Origin: Massilia niastensis DSM 21313 | GTDB lineage: Bacteria; Pseudomonadota; Gammaproteobacteria; Burkholderiales; Burkholderiaceae_D | DNA length: 64,000 nucleotides | Assembly: GCF_000382345.1 (NCBI RefSeq) | Contig: NZ_KB908091.1 | Span: 1-64,000, forward strand | Direction: 5' to 3' | Shown here: positions 22,129 through 30,586 of the stretch, piece after piece | Layout: every line of letters begins with the position of its first letter | Position numbering within the stretch: the stretch's first letter is position 1 | The notes under the pieces: model-generated | Databases searched by the model: none | What the model was told of the DNA's origin: nothing | Seen by the model: the letters and a program-made list of their open reading frames with translations, nothing else | Translations under genes and position numbers: made by a program

Positions 22129-23070
22129 GTGATTATCCGAGACCGGCCCTCCGGGCTCAAGTTGTTCCTTGTCGTGCGCGGGTCCATCCTGTCGCGCATC
22201 CTGCTGGCGCTGGTCGTCAACATCGCGGTCGCCACCCTGGTGACCTGGTCCCACGGCGACCTGTGGGACCTGAAGATCACTCTGACCACCATCCCCTTCA
22301 CCCTGATCGGCCTGCCGATCTCGATCTTCCTGGGCTTCCGCAACAATTCGGCCTACGACCGCTTCTGGGAAGGGCGCAAGCTGTGGGGCGAACTGGTGCT
22401 CAGGAGCCGCAACCTGGCGCGCCAGTGCCTCAGCCTGATCGACGCCCAGGAACCGGCCCACGTGCGCAACGGCCTGGCCGACGTGCGGGTGCGCATGATC
22501 CTGCGCGCGATCGCGTTTTCCCACGTGTTGCGCGACTCGCTGCGCAGCCAGCCGAGCGGGGCGGAGCTGGCGGCGCTGCTGTCGCCGGAAGAGTACGAGC
22601 AGGTGCGGCAGGCGCCGAACCGGCCGGACTTCCTGATGCAGCACATGGGGATGGACCTGGGCCGCTGCCTGAAGGAAGGGCGCATCGATCCCTGCCTGGT
22701 TGCCGCCATCGACGCCACGCTGTCGGCCATGACCGCCGCCGCCGCCTCCTGCGAACGCATCAAGAACACGCCGATCCCGTTCTCCTACACGCTGCTGCTG
22801 CACCGTACGGCCTATCTCTACTGCTTCCTGCTGCCGTTCGGCCTGGTCGACTCGATCGGCTTCATGACGCCCTTCGTGGTCGCCATCGTGGCCTACACCT
22901 TCTTCGGGCTCGATGCGCTTGGCGACGAACTCGAGGAACCGTTCGGCCTGGAGCCGAACGACCTGCCGCTGGACGCCATCTGCCGCGCGATCGAAATCGA
23001 CCTGCGCACCGCCCTGCACGACGACAAGCTGCCGCCCCCGCTGGCGCCTGTCGATTACTGCCTCACCTGA
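22129..23070 (+). CDS. Bestrophin family anion channel protein
   Basis: 313 residues from GTG. It belongs to the bestrophin/UPF0187 (YneE-like) family of inner-membrane anion channels. The N-terminal helix RGSILSRILLALVVNIAVATLVTW, the conserved FLGFRNNSAYDRFWEGRKLWGELV, and C-terminal YCFLLPFGLVDSIGFMTPFVVAIVAYTFFGLDALGDELEEPFG are all characteristic. No clear SD; the start could be slightly different. It is 38 bases upstream of the CoA-transferase gene and divergent from marR, so the two probably share one regulated transcript. Confidence 0.88.
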   Translation: MIIRDRPSGLKLFLVVRGSILSRILLALVVNIAVATLVTWSHGDLWDLKITLTTIPFTLIGLPISIFLGFRNNSAYDRFWEGRKLWGELVLRSRNLARQCLSLIDAQEPAHVRNGLADVRVRMILRAIAFSHVLRDSLRSQPSGAELAALLSPEEYEQVRQAPNRPDFLMQHMGMDLGRCLKEGRIDPCLVAAIDATLSAMTAAAASCERIKNTPIPFSYTLLLHRTAYLYCFLLPFGLVDSIGFMTPFVVAIVAYTFFGLDALGDELEEPFGLEPNDLPLDAICRAIEIDLRTALHDDKLPPPLAPVDYCLT

Positions 23071-23108
23071 GGGCTGCCTGCCTGGCCCGAGAAACCGAAG
23101 AGGGAATA

Positions 23109-24626
23109 ATGCAACACGATGCACACATTGAACACGACCGTATCCGCCTGCCGCTCCTGCGCCAGCGCGTCACCAGCGCCGCCGCCGCGGCCGAGTGGAT
23201 CAAGGACGGGATGACCGTCGGCATGAGCGGCTTCACCCGCGCCGGCGACGCCAAGGCGGTGCCGCTGGCGCTGGCCGAACGGGCGCGGCGCGAACCGCTG
23301 AAGATCAGCCTGATGACCGGCGCCTCGCTCGGCAGCGACGTCGACAAGACCCTGGCCGAAGCCGGCGTGCTGGCGCGCCGCATGCCTTTCCAGGCCGATC
23401 CGGCCCTGCGCGCGGCGATCAACCGCGGCGAGGTGATGTTCGTCGACCAGCACCTGTCCGAGACCGTCGAACTGCTGCGCACGCGCCAGATCGCCGGGGT
23501 CGACGTGGCCGTCATCGAAGCGGTCGCCATCACCGAGACCGGGGCCATCATCCCGACCACCTCGGTCGGCAACAGCGCCAGCTTCGCGATCCTGGCCGAC
23601 AAGGTGATCGTCGAGATCAACCTGAGCCAGTCGCCGGCGCTCGAGGGGCTGCACGACATCTTCATCCCGAAGCACCGGCCGCGCCGCGAACCGATGCCGC
23701 TCATGGCGGTGAACGACCGGATCGGCAGCGTGGCGATCGAGATCCCGCCCGAGAAGATCGTGGCCATCGTCATGACCGAGAAGTTCGACAGCGCCTCCAC
23801 CATCCTGCCGCCCGACGCGGAGACCGCCGCGATCGCGGGCCACCTGATCGGCTTCTTCAGCCAGGAAATCGCGCAGGGACGGCTGACCGAGCGCCTGATG
23901 CCGATCCAGGCCGGCATCGGCACCATCGCCAACGCCGTGGTGTCGGGCCTGATCGACGGGCCGTTCAAGAACCTGACGATGTATTCCGAAGTGCTGCAGG
24001 ATTCGACCTTCGACCTGTTCGATGCCGGCAAGCTCGATTTCGCCTCCGGATCCTCGATCACGCTGTCCGAGGCCAAGGGCAGGCAGGTGTTCGGCGACAT
24101 CGGGCGCTACAAGGACCGCCTGGTGCTGCGTCCGCAGGAGGTGAGCAACCATCCGGAAGTGATCCGCCGCCTGGGACTCATCGCGATCAACACGGCGCTC
24201 GAATTCGACATCTACGGCAACGTCAACTCGACCCACGTGGCGGGCACGCACATGATGAACGGTATCGGCGGCTCGGGCGACTTCGCGCGCAATGCCTATT
24301 TGTCGGTGTTCGCGACCAAGTCGGTCGCCAAGGGCGGGAAGATTTCGAGCATCGTGCCGATGGTGTCGCACGTCGACCACAACGAGCACGATGTCGACAT
24401 CGTCGTCACCGAAGTCGGCCTGGCCGACCTGCGCGGCCTGGCGCCGCGCGAGCGCGCCCAGCGCATCATCGAAGGCTGCGTCGCCGAGCCCTACCGCCAG
24501 ATGCTGCGCGACTACGTGGCGGAAGCCGGGCAGGGCGGCGGCCATACGCCGCATGTGCTGGAAAAGGCTTTCTCCTGGCACGTTCGCTACCGCGAAACGG
24601 GCTCGATGCTGCCGCAACAAGCGTAG
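23109..24626 (+). CDS. Acetyl-CoA hydrolase/CoA-transferase (succinyl-CoA:acetate type)
   Basis: 505 residues, the family length. It moves CoA between carboxylic acids such as succinyl-CoA and acetate or propionate. The glycine-rich AGIGTIANAVVSGLIDG and the catalytic Glu, E294 in MYSEVLQDSTFDLFDAG, match class I CoA-transferases of the AarC/ScpC type. HVAGTHMMNGIGGSGDFARNAYLSVF is the conserved C-terminal block. The pairing with an anion channel and an organic-acid-type MarR regulator suggests weak-acid handling. Which acids are used cannot be told from sequence. Confidence 0.9.
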   Translation: MQHDAHIEHDRIRLPLLRQRVTSAAAAAEWIKDGMTVGMSGFTRAGDAKAVPLALAERARREPLKISLMTGASLGSDVDKTLAEAGVLARRMPFQADPALRAAINRGEVMFVDQHLSETVELLRTRQIAGVDVAVIEAVAITETGAIIPTTSVGNSASFAILADKVIVEINLSQSPALEGLHDIFIPKHRPRREPMPLMAVNDRIGSVAIEIPPEKIVAIVMTEKFDSASTILPPDAETAAIAGHLIGFFSQEIAQGRLTERLMPIQAGIGTIANAVVSGLIDGPFKNLTMYSEVLQDSTFDLFDAGKLDFASGSSITLSEAKGRQVFGDIGRYKDRLVLRPQEVSNHPEVIRRLGLIAINTALEFDIYGNVNSTHVAGTHMMNGIGGSGDFARNAYLSVFATKSVAKGGKISSIVPMVSHVDHNEHDVDIVVTEVGLADLRGLAPRERAQRIIEGCVAEPYRQMLRDYVAEAGQGGGHTPHVLEKAFSWHVRYRETGSMLPQQA

Positions 24627-24634
24627 GCATCATG

Positions 24635-24665
24635 AAAAACGCCAGCCCATCAGGCTGGCGTTTTT
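24635..24665. terminator. Bidirectional terminator between convergent genes
   Basis: AAAAACGCCAGCC (24635-24647) pairs perfectly with GGCTGGCGTTTTT (24653-24665) around a CATCA loop. A and T tracts on both sides let it stop the CoA-transferase transcript from the left and the M28 peptidase transcript from the right. Confidence 0.92.
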
Positions 24666-24685
24666 GTAACGGTTCCGGTTCCGGC

Positions 24686-26320
24686 TTACTTCGCCGCCGC
24701 CCGCAGCTTGCCGAACGCATCTCCGGCCTTCCACGCCGGCATCTTCGGCGCATCCGCCACCACGCGTCCCAGGTTCAGCGTGAACTGCGCCTGCTGCACC
24801 ATGCCCGACAGGTCCCAGTTCGGATCGTATTCGTCCGACACCTGGTGATAGCGCGCACGGTAGGCCTTCTGCTTGGCGTCGTTCGCTTCCACGTCCTTCA
24901 CCCAGCCATGGCCCGCGCCCACCGAGAACGCCGGCACGCCGGCCTTGGCGAAGCTGAAGTGGTCGCTGCGGAAGTAGCCGCCCGCCAGGTCGGGCTTGGC
25001 CGCGGCGATCGCCAGGCCCATCTGTTTGGCGGCGCTGGCCGCCATCGCGCCCAGGTCGGTGCGCTCGCTGCCCTGCACGTTGACGTCCCTGGACAGGCCC
25101 ACGAAGTTCAGGCTGTCGAGGTTCAGGTTGGCGGCGGTCTTCTCGATCGGCCACAGCGGCTTGGCCGCGTACGCGGCGCTGCCCAGCAGGCCCTGTTCTT
25201 CGGCGGCGACCCACAGGAACATCTGGCTGCGCTTGGCCGGGTGGCGCACGGCTTCCTGCGCCATCGCCAGCAGCGCGGCGGTGCCCGATGCGTTGTCGAC
25301 GGCGCCGTTGAAGATGGTGTCGCCCTCGGTGCCCTGCTTGCCCATGTGGTCCCAGTGCGCGCTGTAGATCACGACTTCGTCCTTGAGCTTCGGATCGGTG
25401 CCCGGCACCACGCCGGCCACGTTGAACTCTTCCAGCGTGCGCACCTGGGCGCGCGCCTCGCCCTTGACGCGGGCGTTCAGCGCAACCGGCTTGAAGTTCT
25501 TGTCTTCGGCGGCGGCACGCAGCTTGTCCAGGTCCTGGCCGGCGGCTGCGAACAGCTTGCGCGCGGTGGCGTCGGTCATCCAGCCCTGCAGGCCGGTGCC
25601 CAGCTTGCCCTCGGCCAGCTGGAAGCGCTCGGCGGCGGCCCAGCTGTTCTGCACCACGCTCCAGCCGTACGAGGCCGAGGCGTCGGTATGGATCAGCAGG
25701 ACGCCGGCCGCGCCCTGGCGCGCCGCTTCCTCGAGCTTGTAGGTCCAGCGGCCGTAGTAGGTCAGGCCGGCGCCGTTGAAGCGCTTCGGTTCGGCCGCGG
25801 TCGGCGCCGGGTCGTTCACCATCATCACCAGCACCTTGCCCTTCAGGTCCTGGCCCTTGAAGTCGTCCCAGCCTTCTTCCGCCGCGTTGATGCCGTAGCC
25901 GACGAAGACCATGTCCGCATCCAGGCTGTGGTCGGGTTTGGCGTCGCCCGGGCCCCAGACCCAGTCCGCGCCGAACTGCAGCGGCAGCGCCTGGCCGCCG
26001 GCGACGATGCCGACATTGCTCTGCTGCGGCAGCGAGCGCACGCCGGCGATCTTCACCGGCTGGCGGAAGCTGGCGCCGTTGGCCGGCTTCAGGCCGGCAG
26101 CAAGCGCCTGGGTTTCGAGATAGGTGACGGTCAGTTCGCCGCCGCGCTGGCCGGTGCCGCGTCCTTCGACGGCATCGGACGACAGGAAGGCCAGGTGCGC
26201 GCGCAGCGGCGCTTCCTTGACGGTGGCGGCTTGCGCCTTGCCCGCGGCGTGGGCCGGATAGGCCAGCGCCAGGCTGCCCGCGAGGGCGGTGAGGACAACG
26301 GAGGAGACGATCTTGTACAT
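24686..26320 (-). CDS. Exported M28 family aminopeptidase with PA domain
   Basis: 544 residues with a signal peptide ending AYPAHA (residue about 25). A protease-associated (PA) insert (residues about 120-270; LKGKVLVMMVNDPAP, GAAGVLLIHTDA) precedes the M28 catalytic region. Two-zinc ligands are complete: H322 in SAHWDH, D in NGAVDNASG, the EE pair in AAEEQGLLGS, D in NLDSLN and H in ARYHQVSDEYD. It should release N-terminal amino acids from peptides in the periplasm or outside. It appears monocistronic. Confidence 0.92.
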   Translation of the reverse strand: MYKIVSSVVLTALAGSLALAYPAHAAGKAQAATVKEAPLRAHLAFLSSDAVEGRGTGQRGGELTVTYLETQALAAGLKPANGASFRQPVKIAGVRSLPQQSNVGIVAGGQALPLQFGADWVWGPGDAKPDHSLDADMVFVGYGINAAEEGWDDFKGQDLKGKVLVMMVNDPAPTAAEPKRFNGAGLTYYGRWTYKLEEAARQGAAGVLLIHTDASASYGWSVVQNSWAAAERFQLAEGKLGTGLQGWMTDATARKLFAAAGQDLDKLRAAAEDKNFKPVALNARVKGEARAQVRTLEEFNVAGVVPGTDPKLKDEVVIYSAHWDHMGKQGTEGDTIFNGAVDNASGTAALLAMAQEAVRHPAKRSQMFLWVAAEEQGLLGSAAYAAKPLWPIEKTAANLNLDSLNFVGLSRDVNVQGSERTDLGAMAASAAKQMGLAIAAAKPDLAGGYFRSDHFSFAKAGVPAFSVGAGHGWVKDVEANDAKQKAYRARYHQVSDEYDPNWDLSGMVQQAQFTLNLGRVVADAPKMPAWKAGDAFGKLRAAAK

Positions 26321-26351
26321 GGAATCCTGCGATAGTTGATGAATTGGTCAG

Positions 26352-26378
26352 ATGCTTCCGGGGGTACCCCGGGAGCAT
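26352..26378. repeat. 27-bp near-perfect inverted repeat
   Basis: ATGCTTCCGGGG-GTA-CCCCGGGAGCAT forms a 12-bp stem with one T-G pair in the 83-base gap between the two M28-type genes. No T run follows on the minus strand. It may be an attenuator or mRNA-end hairpin for the upstream (26404-28698) gene. Confidence 0.5.
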
Positions 26379-26403
26379 ATGCCGGGCATTGTATTCCAAC
26401 TGC

Positions 26404-28698
26404 TCAGTAAAAACGCAGGATATCCCTGGTCACCGTCTTTCCCGTTCCCGGCAGCAGGGGCGGCGCGTCCCGGGGCCGCGGCGGCAGCAGGTGCCCGGGC
26501 AGGCCGGGCATGCGTTCCTCGACCGTGACGGCGAAGATGTCCTCGCGATCGGCCTCGATCTCGAAATGCAGCAGCCGGTCTTCCATGCCGTACAGCGACA
26601 GCCACCAGCCGCCTTCCTTCGAGGTCAGCGGCTGGCCGTCCAGGCGCGAGCGCAGCGGCCTGGTCCCCGACACCCACATCTCGATGTGCGGCGCGCGGTT
26701 CTTCGAGCGCACCGTGAATGCGCCATGGCGTACGTGGGTCCGGCTATTCCTGAGCATGATGGTCTCCGGGAAGGACAGCGCGTCGTCGCGCGGCGCCACC
26801 GTGTACCACTGGCGCGGACTGTGCCAGCCGAAGGTCTCGACGAAGATGGCCGGCTCGCTGCGGTCCGCGAAAATGCGCCGGGTCCAGCCGTCCAGCGGCT
26901 GCGGCGGCATCAGCCAGTAGGCGCGCCAGGTATTCATGTCCTTGAAGTAGACCAGCCGGGCGGGCGGCGCCGCGACCGGCCCGGGCGGCGCGGGAGCGGC
27001 CGCCCGGCCCGGCAGCGTCAGGCCGGCGGCCAGCGCCAGCGCCAGCGCGGCCGCGACCATGTGGCCGATGCGCAGCGCCAGCAGCAGGCTGGCGAAACAC
27101 AGCATCAGGATGCCGATCACGACCGCCGGCAGGTACAGCCCGTGCGGGGCCAGCCCGAGCCAGGCGTCGCGCAGCGCCTGGGGAAACAGGATGGCGGCAG
27201 GCGCCAGCCCGGCCAGCGCCACCGGCAGCCGGACGGCGGGCGAGCGCAGCGCCGCCCATCCGGACTGCAGCAGGACGAACGCCGCCAGCGCGCCGGCCAG
27301 CGGCCAGGCCAGCAGGTAGCCGGCGCCCGGCAGCAGGGCGGTGAACACGACCAGCGCCACCAGGGTCCAGCCCATGGCGCCGAGCACCGTCGCCGGCGTT
27401 CCGATGAAGCGGCGCAGCAGGTACAGGGCGGCCACGAACAGGCTGGCGATGACGGCGCCGATCGCCAGCGCCGCGCCGTGGTCGAGGCCCGGGCCGGCGG
27501 CGGCCAGCGCCTCGCGCTGCGACCAGGCGCCCATGCGCGCCGCCAGCAGGATCAGGCCGGTCCCGAACAGGCCCTGCACGGCCGGCTCCGCGCCGCTGCG
27601 CGCAAACGAGAGCACGCAGGCGCCCAGCAGCAACAGCAGGGACAGCTGCGCCAGGTGCCAGGTGAGCGCTGTCGAGTGATGCACCGGGCCGACCAGCGGC
27701 AGCGTGAACCAGCTGTGCGCCTCGTGCCGCCCCCTGGCCAGCGGCGCATGGGCGAATTCGCGCGCCAGGCGCAGCATCGCGTCGCCGGTGTGCAGCAAGG
27801 TCGCGCGCTCCAGGCGGGCGACGGTGTCGTTGCTGCCTGCATCGTCGAAGCGCCGTTCGGCGTTCGCGAACAGCAGCACCGGCGCGTCCAGTTCCGCCAG
27901 CGGGCCGACGCGCGGCGTATCCGGCAGCCGCTGGACCAGTTCGGCCAGCAGCGAGGAGCCCTGCATTTCCGGCGCCACCCGCGCCCGGCGGCGCAAGGTG
28001 TCGCCGCCGGCCCCGCTGGCGCCGTAGAGCAGCAGCGGTCCGCCGCTGCCGGCGCTGTCGAATGCCAGCGCCAGTCCGATCTGTCCGGCCAGCGGATGCT
28101 GCTCGACGAAGCCCCTGGCGCCGAGCGCGCCCACGTGCTCGCCGTCGGCGAACAGCAGCACGATGTCGTTGGCGCCAGGGGCGTCCGCGAGCAGCTGGCG
28201 CGCGGTTTCGAGCAGGGCCGCGCTGGGCGCGGCGGAGCGCGCCGCGCCGGGCGCATGCGGGCCACTGTCGTAATGGGTGGCCAGCAGCAGGGCGGGGCGG
28301 CGCCGGCCTTCCTGCGCGCTGCCGGGAATGCGCGCGACGATGTTGTGCACCACGCCGATGGTCATGTGCGTACCCCCGAAAAAGCGCACGACCGACTTGC
28401 GCACGGTGGCGCGCTGGACTTCGGGCGACAGCCCCATGGCGCGCAGCTGGCCGACGATGTAGTCGCGCGCGCGGGCATTGTCCGGCGTCGCGATCGCGCG
28501 CGGGGTGGCGGCCAGGGTCGTCACATGGACCAGTGCGCGGGCTTGCCACGCGGGCGCATCGATCGCCGCCGCGGGCGGCTGGACCTTGGGCGGGGCGAAG
28601 GCCAGCCATGCCAGCGCGGCCAGGGCCAGGCCGGCGGCGCCTGCCCATGCCCATTCCGCCATGCGGGCGGACCATGGCGCTGCTATCGAAGCGGGCAT
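26404..28698 (-). CDS. Membrane M28-like protein with degraded metal site
   Basis: 764 residues from ATG 28698, chosen because AAGGAG sits 5 bases before it. One N-terminal anchor helix (near residues 15-35), a periplasmic M28-like domain (about 50-330), about eight helices (360-590) and a C-terminal soluble domain (600-764). H142 (THYDSGPHAPG) is kept, but the bridging-Asp motif (normally DDGAG) is RSAAPS. The normal EE pair is E187-H188 in DGEHVGALGARGF, and the last His (normally YHT) is lost in FDDAGSNDT. It resembles Fxna-type membrane M28 proteins but is probably not a working peptidase. Confidence 0.8.
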   Translation of the reverse strand: MPASIAAPWSARMAEWAWAGAAGLALAALAWLAFAPPKVQPPAAAIDAPAWQARALVHVTTLAATPRAIATPDNARARDYIVGQLRAMGLSPEVQRATVRKSVVRFFGGTHMTIGVVHNIVARIPGSAQEGRRRPALLLATHYDSGPHAPGAARSAAPSAALLETARQLLADAPGANDIVLLFADGEHVGALGARGFVEQHPLAGQIGLALAFDSAGSGGPLLLYGASGAGGDTLRRRARVAPEMQGSSLLAELVQRLPDTPRVGPLAELDAPVLLFANAERRFDDAGSNDTVARLERATLLHTGDAMLRLAREFAHAPLARGRHEAHSWFTLPLVGPVHHSTALTWHLAQLSLLLLLGACVLSFARSGAEPAVQGLFGTGLILLAARMGAWSQREALAAAGPGLDHGAALAIGAVIASLFVAALYLLRRFIGTPATVLGAMGWTLVALVVFTALLPGAGYLLAWPLAGALAAFVLLQSGWAALRSPAVRLPVALAGLAPAAILFPQALRDAWLGLAPHGLYLPAVVIGILMLCFASLLLALRIGHMVAAALALALAAGLTLPGRAAAPAPPGPVAAPPARLVYFKDMNTWRAYWLMPPQPLDGWTRRIFADRSEPAIFVETFGWHSPRQWYTVAPRDDALSFPETIMLRNSRTHVRHGAFTVRSKNRAPHIEMWVSGTRPLRSRLDGQPLTSKEGGWWLSLYGMEDRLLHFEIEADREDIFAVTVEERMPGLPGHLLPPRPRDAPPLLPGTGKTVTRDILRFY

Positions 28699-28801
28699 GT
28701 CGATCTCCTTGTTGTTGTCGTTATGGGCCCCGGCTTGCAGGCCTTGCCGTCGCTCCATCATTCAGGCGAGGAGAAACATTACTAATGCTAGAATAAATAT
28801 A

Positions 28802-28838
28802 TGCCATGTGATGGCAATCAGTAAAGCCATTGAATGGC
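28802..28838. promoter_or_regulatory. Paired GCCAT-N3-ATGGC operators in a divergent intergenic region
   Basis: Within the 323-base gap 28699-29021 two dyads share the design GCCAT-N3-ATGGCAA: one at 28803-28815 (GTG spacer; extended to TGCCAT/ATGGCA) and one at 28826-28838 (TGA spacer), 23 bp apart. The surrounding DNA is AT-rich. They probably serve a regulator of the divergent membrane M28-like gene and/or the response-regulator operon. No other feature was recognised in the gap. Confidence 0.6.
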
Positions 28839-29021
28839 AAAATAATTTCTATATGCATGTCGGGTTGACGTTTCTTGGGTGGAAAATCGGCGGACTCGCC
28901 TGTCTGCGCTTTGTATGAAATAATCGACCTGTAGGCAGCGAGCCTTCGGTGTGCTGGAACACTTGGTTGCCAGAGTTTGGTAAGAAGATGTAGAGCGAGG
29001 GCGAGGAGCCTGGAGAGAACA

Positions 29022-29675
29022 GTGGCAGAACAGAACAGCAAACCCATCCGTGTGATGCTTGCCGACGATCATCCGATCGTCATGACCGGCTTCGCCATGT
29101 CGCTGGAAGCGGCGGGCATGCAGGTGGTCGGGCAGGCCAAGACCCCGAACGAAGCGACGGCGCTGTACGCCGCCGAGCACCCCGATGTGGCCGTGCTCGA
29201 CATGCGCTTCGGCACCGAACTGACCGGGATGGACGCGGCCCAGGCCATCCTCAAGTTCGACCCGCAGGCGAAGATCGTCTTCCTCAGCCAGTTCGACCAG
29301 GATAGCCTGATCAAGGAAACCTACCGCCTCGGCGCGCACGCCTTCGTCACCAAGGACTGCGACCCGGCCGACCTGGCCACGGCCGTGCGCTACGCGCACG
29401 AGGGCAAGCTGTACTTCATGCCCCAGATCGCGGCGCGCCTGGCCAGCATGGCGGTGCGCGGCGAGGTCACGCCCCAGTCCCAGCTCGACGAGCGCGGCCT
29501 GGAGATCTTCAAGCTGATGGCCGAGGGCATGACCAACGCGGAGATCGCGGAAAAGCTCGACCTGTCGACCAAGACCATCAGCAACATCAGCCAGTCGATC
29601 AAGGAAAAGCTGGGCGTGCACCGCCAGGCCAGCATCACCCTGCTGGCTGTCAAGCACGGCCTGATCGCGCCGTAA
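29022..29675 (+). CDS. NarL/FixJ-type response regulator
   Basis: 217 residues from GTG 29022 (SD GGAG at 29012-29015). The receiver has DD at 15-16, phospho-acceptor D60 (VAVLDMRF) and a Lys in FVTKDCDP. The C-terminal LuxR/GerE helix-turn-helix is LDERGLEIFKLMAEGMTNAEIAEKLDLSTKTISNISQSIKEKLG. It is the first gene of a three-gene operon with a binding protein and a DesK-type kinase, its obvious partner. Confidence 0.93.
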   Translation: MAEQNSKPIRVMLADDHPIVMTGFAMSLEAAGMQVVGQAKTPNEATALYAAEHPDVAVLDMRFGTELTGMDAAQAILKFDPQAKIVFLSQFDQDSLIKETYRLGAHAFVTKDCDPADLATAVRYAHEGKLYFMPQIAARLASMAVRGEVTPQSQLDERGLEIFKLMAEGMTNAEIAEKLDLSTKTISNISQSIKEKLGVHRQASITLLAVKHGLIAP

Positions 29676-29680
29676 GCGCC

Positions 29681-30586
29681 ATGGCCATCCTGTTGCGCCG
29701 CCTCGGGCTCGCCGTCGGCCTGTTTGCACTGGCGTTTGCCGCCGCCGCGCAGCGCGCGCCGGCGCGCGCCGATTCCATGGGCTACCGCTTCCAGATCATC
29801 ACCGGCGACGATACCGAGGTCACCCGGCGCATCGCCGATGACCTGTACAAGCGCCTGGTCCCGACCTTCGCCTCCTTCCGCACCGAGCTGGCGCAGAGCC
29901 GGCGCATGCTGTACGTCGCCATCGGCCCGACCGCCCTGCGCGACGCGGTGGCGCGCCGCTGCGACTGCGTGGTGATCTCGGCCTATACCTCCAGCCAGGT
30001 GTGGCGCATGCTGACGGCGAAACTGCCGCGTGCGCGCGCCAGCGCGCTGACCGCCGTGTACGCCGAGCCGGCGCCGGCCGACCAGCTGCGCCTGGCCGCG
30101 CTGCTGTACGGCCGCCCGGTGCGCGCCGGCGCCATCCTCGGTCCCGACACCGCCTTCCTGCGGCCGCTACTGGAAGACGAGGTCGAGATCGAGGTCCAGC
30201 GCTTCGCGCCGGGCGACGACATCAACCATACGCTGAACCGCATGACGCGCGCCGAAGTGCTGCTGGCGCTGCCCGACAGCGCGGTCTACAACACCGAGAA
30301 CGTGCGCAACATCCTGCTCTCGAGCTACCGCCGCAAGCAGGGCGTGATCGGCTTCTCGGCCGACATGGTCAAGGTCGGCGCCCTGGCCAGCACCTATTCC
30401 GAGATCGAGGACATCAATACCCAGGTGGCCGAGATCGCGGCGGCTTTCGTCGCCACCGGCGAACTGGCTCCGCCGCAGTTCCCGCGCTATTTCCGCACCA
30501 TGATCAACGAAGGCGTGGCCAGCTCGCTCGACCTGAGCGTCACCGACATCGCCCGCAAGTTCTCGCGCCCGGCGCCGGCGCCATGA
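29681..30586 (+). CDS. Exported ABC-type substrate-binding-like protein
   Basis: 301 residues, starting 6 bases after the response regulator. A signal peptide ends near AAAAQRAPARA (residue about 30). The rest follows the periplasmic-binding fold of the ABC_sub_bind (TrpX-like) type: two lobes with ARASALTAVYAEPAPADQLRLAALLYG and VRAGAILGPDTAFLRPLL. No permease or ATPase is nearby, so it is more likely a sensory partner feeding the adjacent kinase than a transport component. The stop overlaps the kinase start (ATGATGA). The ligand is unknown. Confidence 0.8.
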   Translation: MAILLRRLGLAVGLFALAFAAAAQRAPARADSMGYRFQIITGDDTEVTRRIADDLYKRLVPTFASFRTELAQSRRMLYVAIGPTALRDAVARRCDCVVISAYTSSQVWRMLTAKLPRARASALTAVYAEPAPADQLRLAALLYGRPVRAGAILGPDTAFLRPLLEDEVEIEVQRFAPGDDINHTLNRMTRAEVLLALPDSAVYNTENVRNILLSSYRRKQGVIGFSADMVKVGALASTYSEIEDINTQVAEIAAAFVATGELAPPQFPRYFRTMINEGVASSLDLSVTDIARKFSRPAPAP

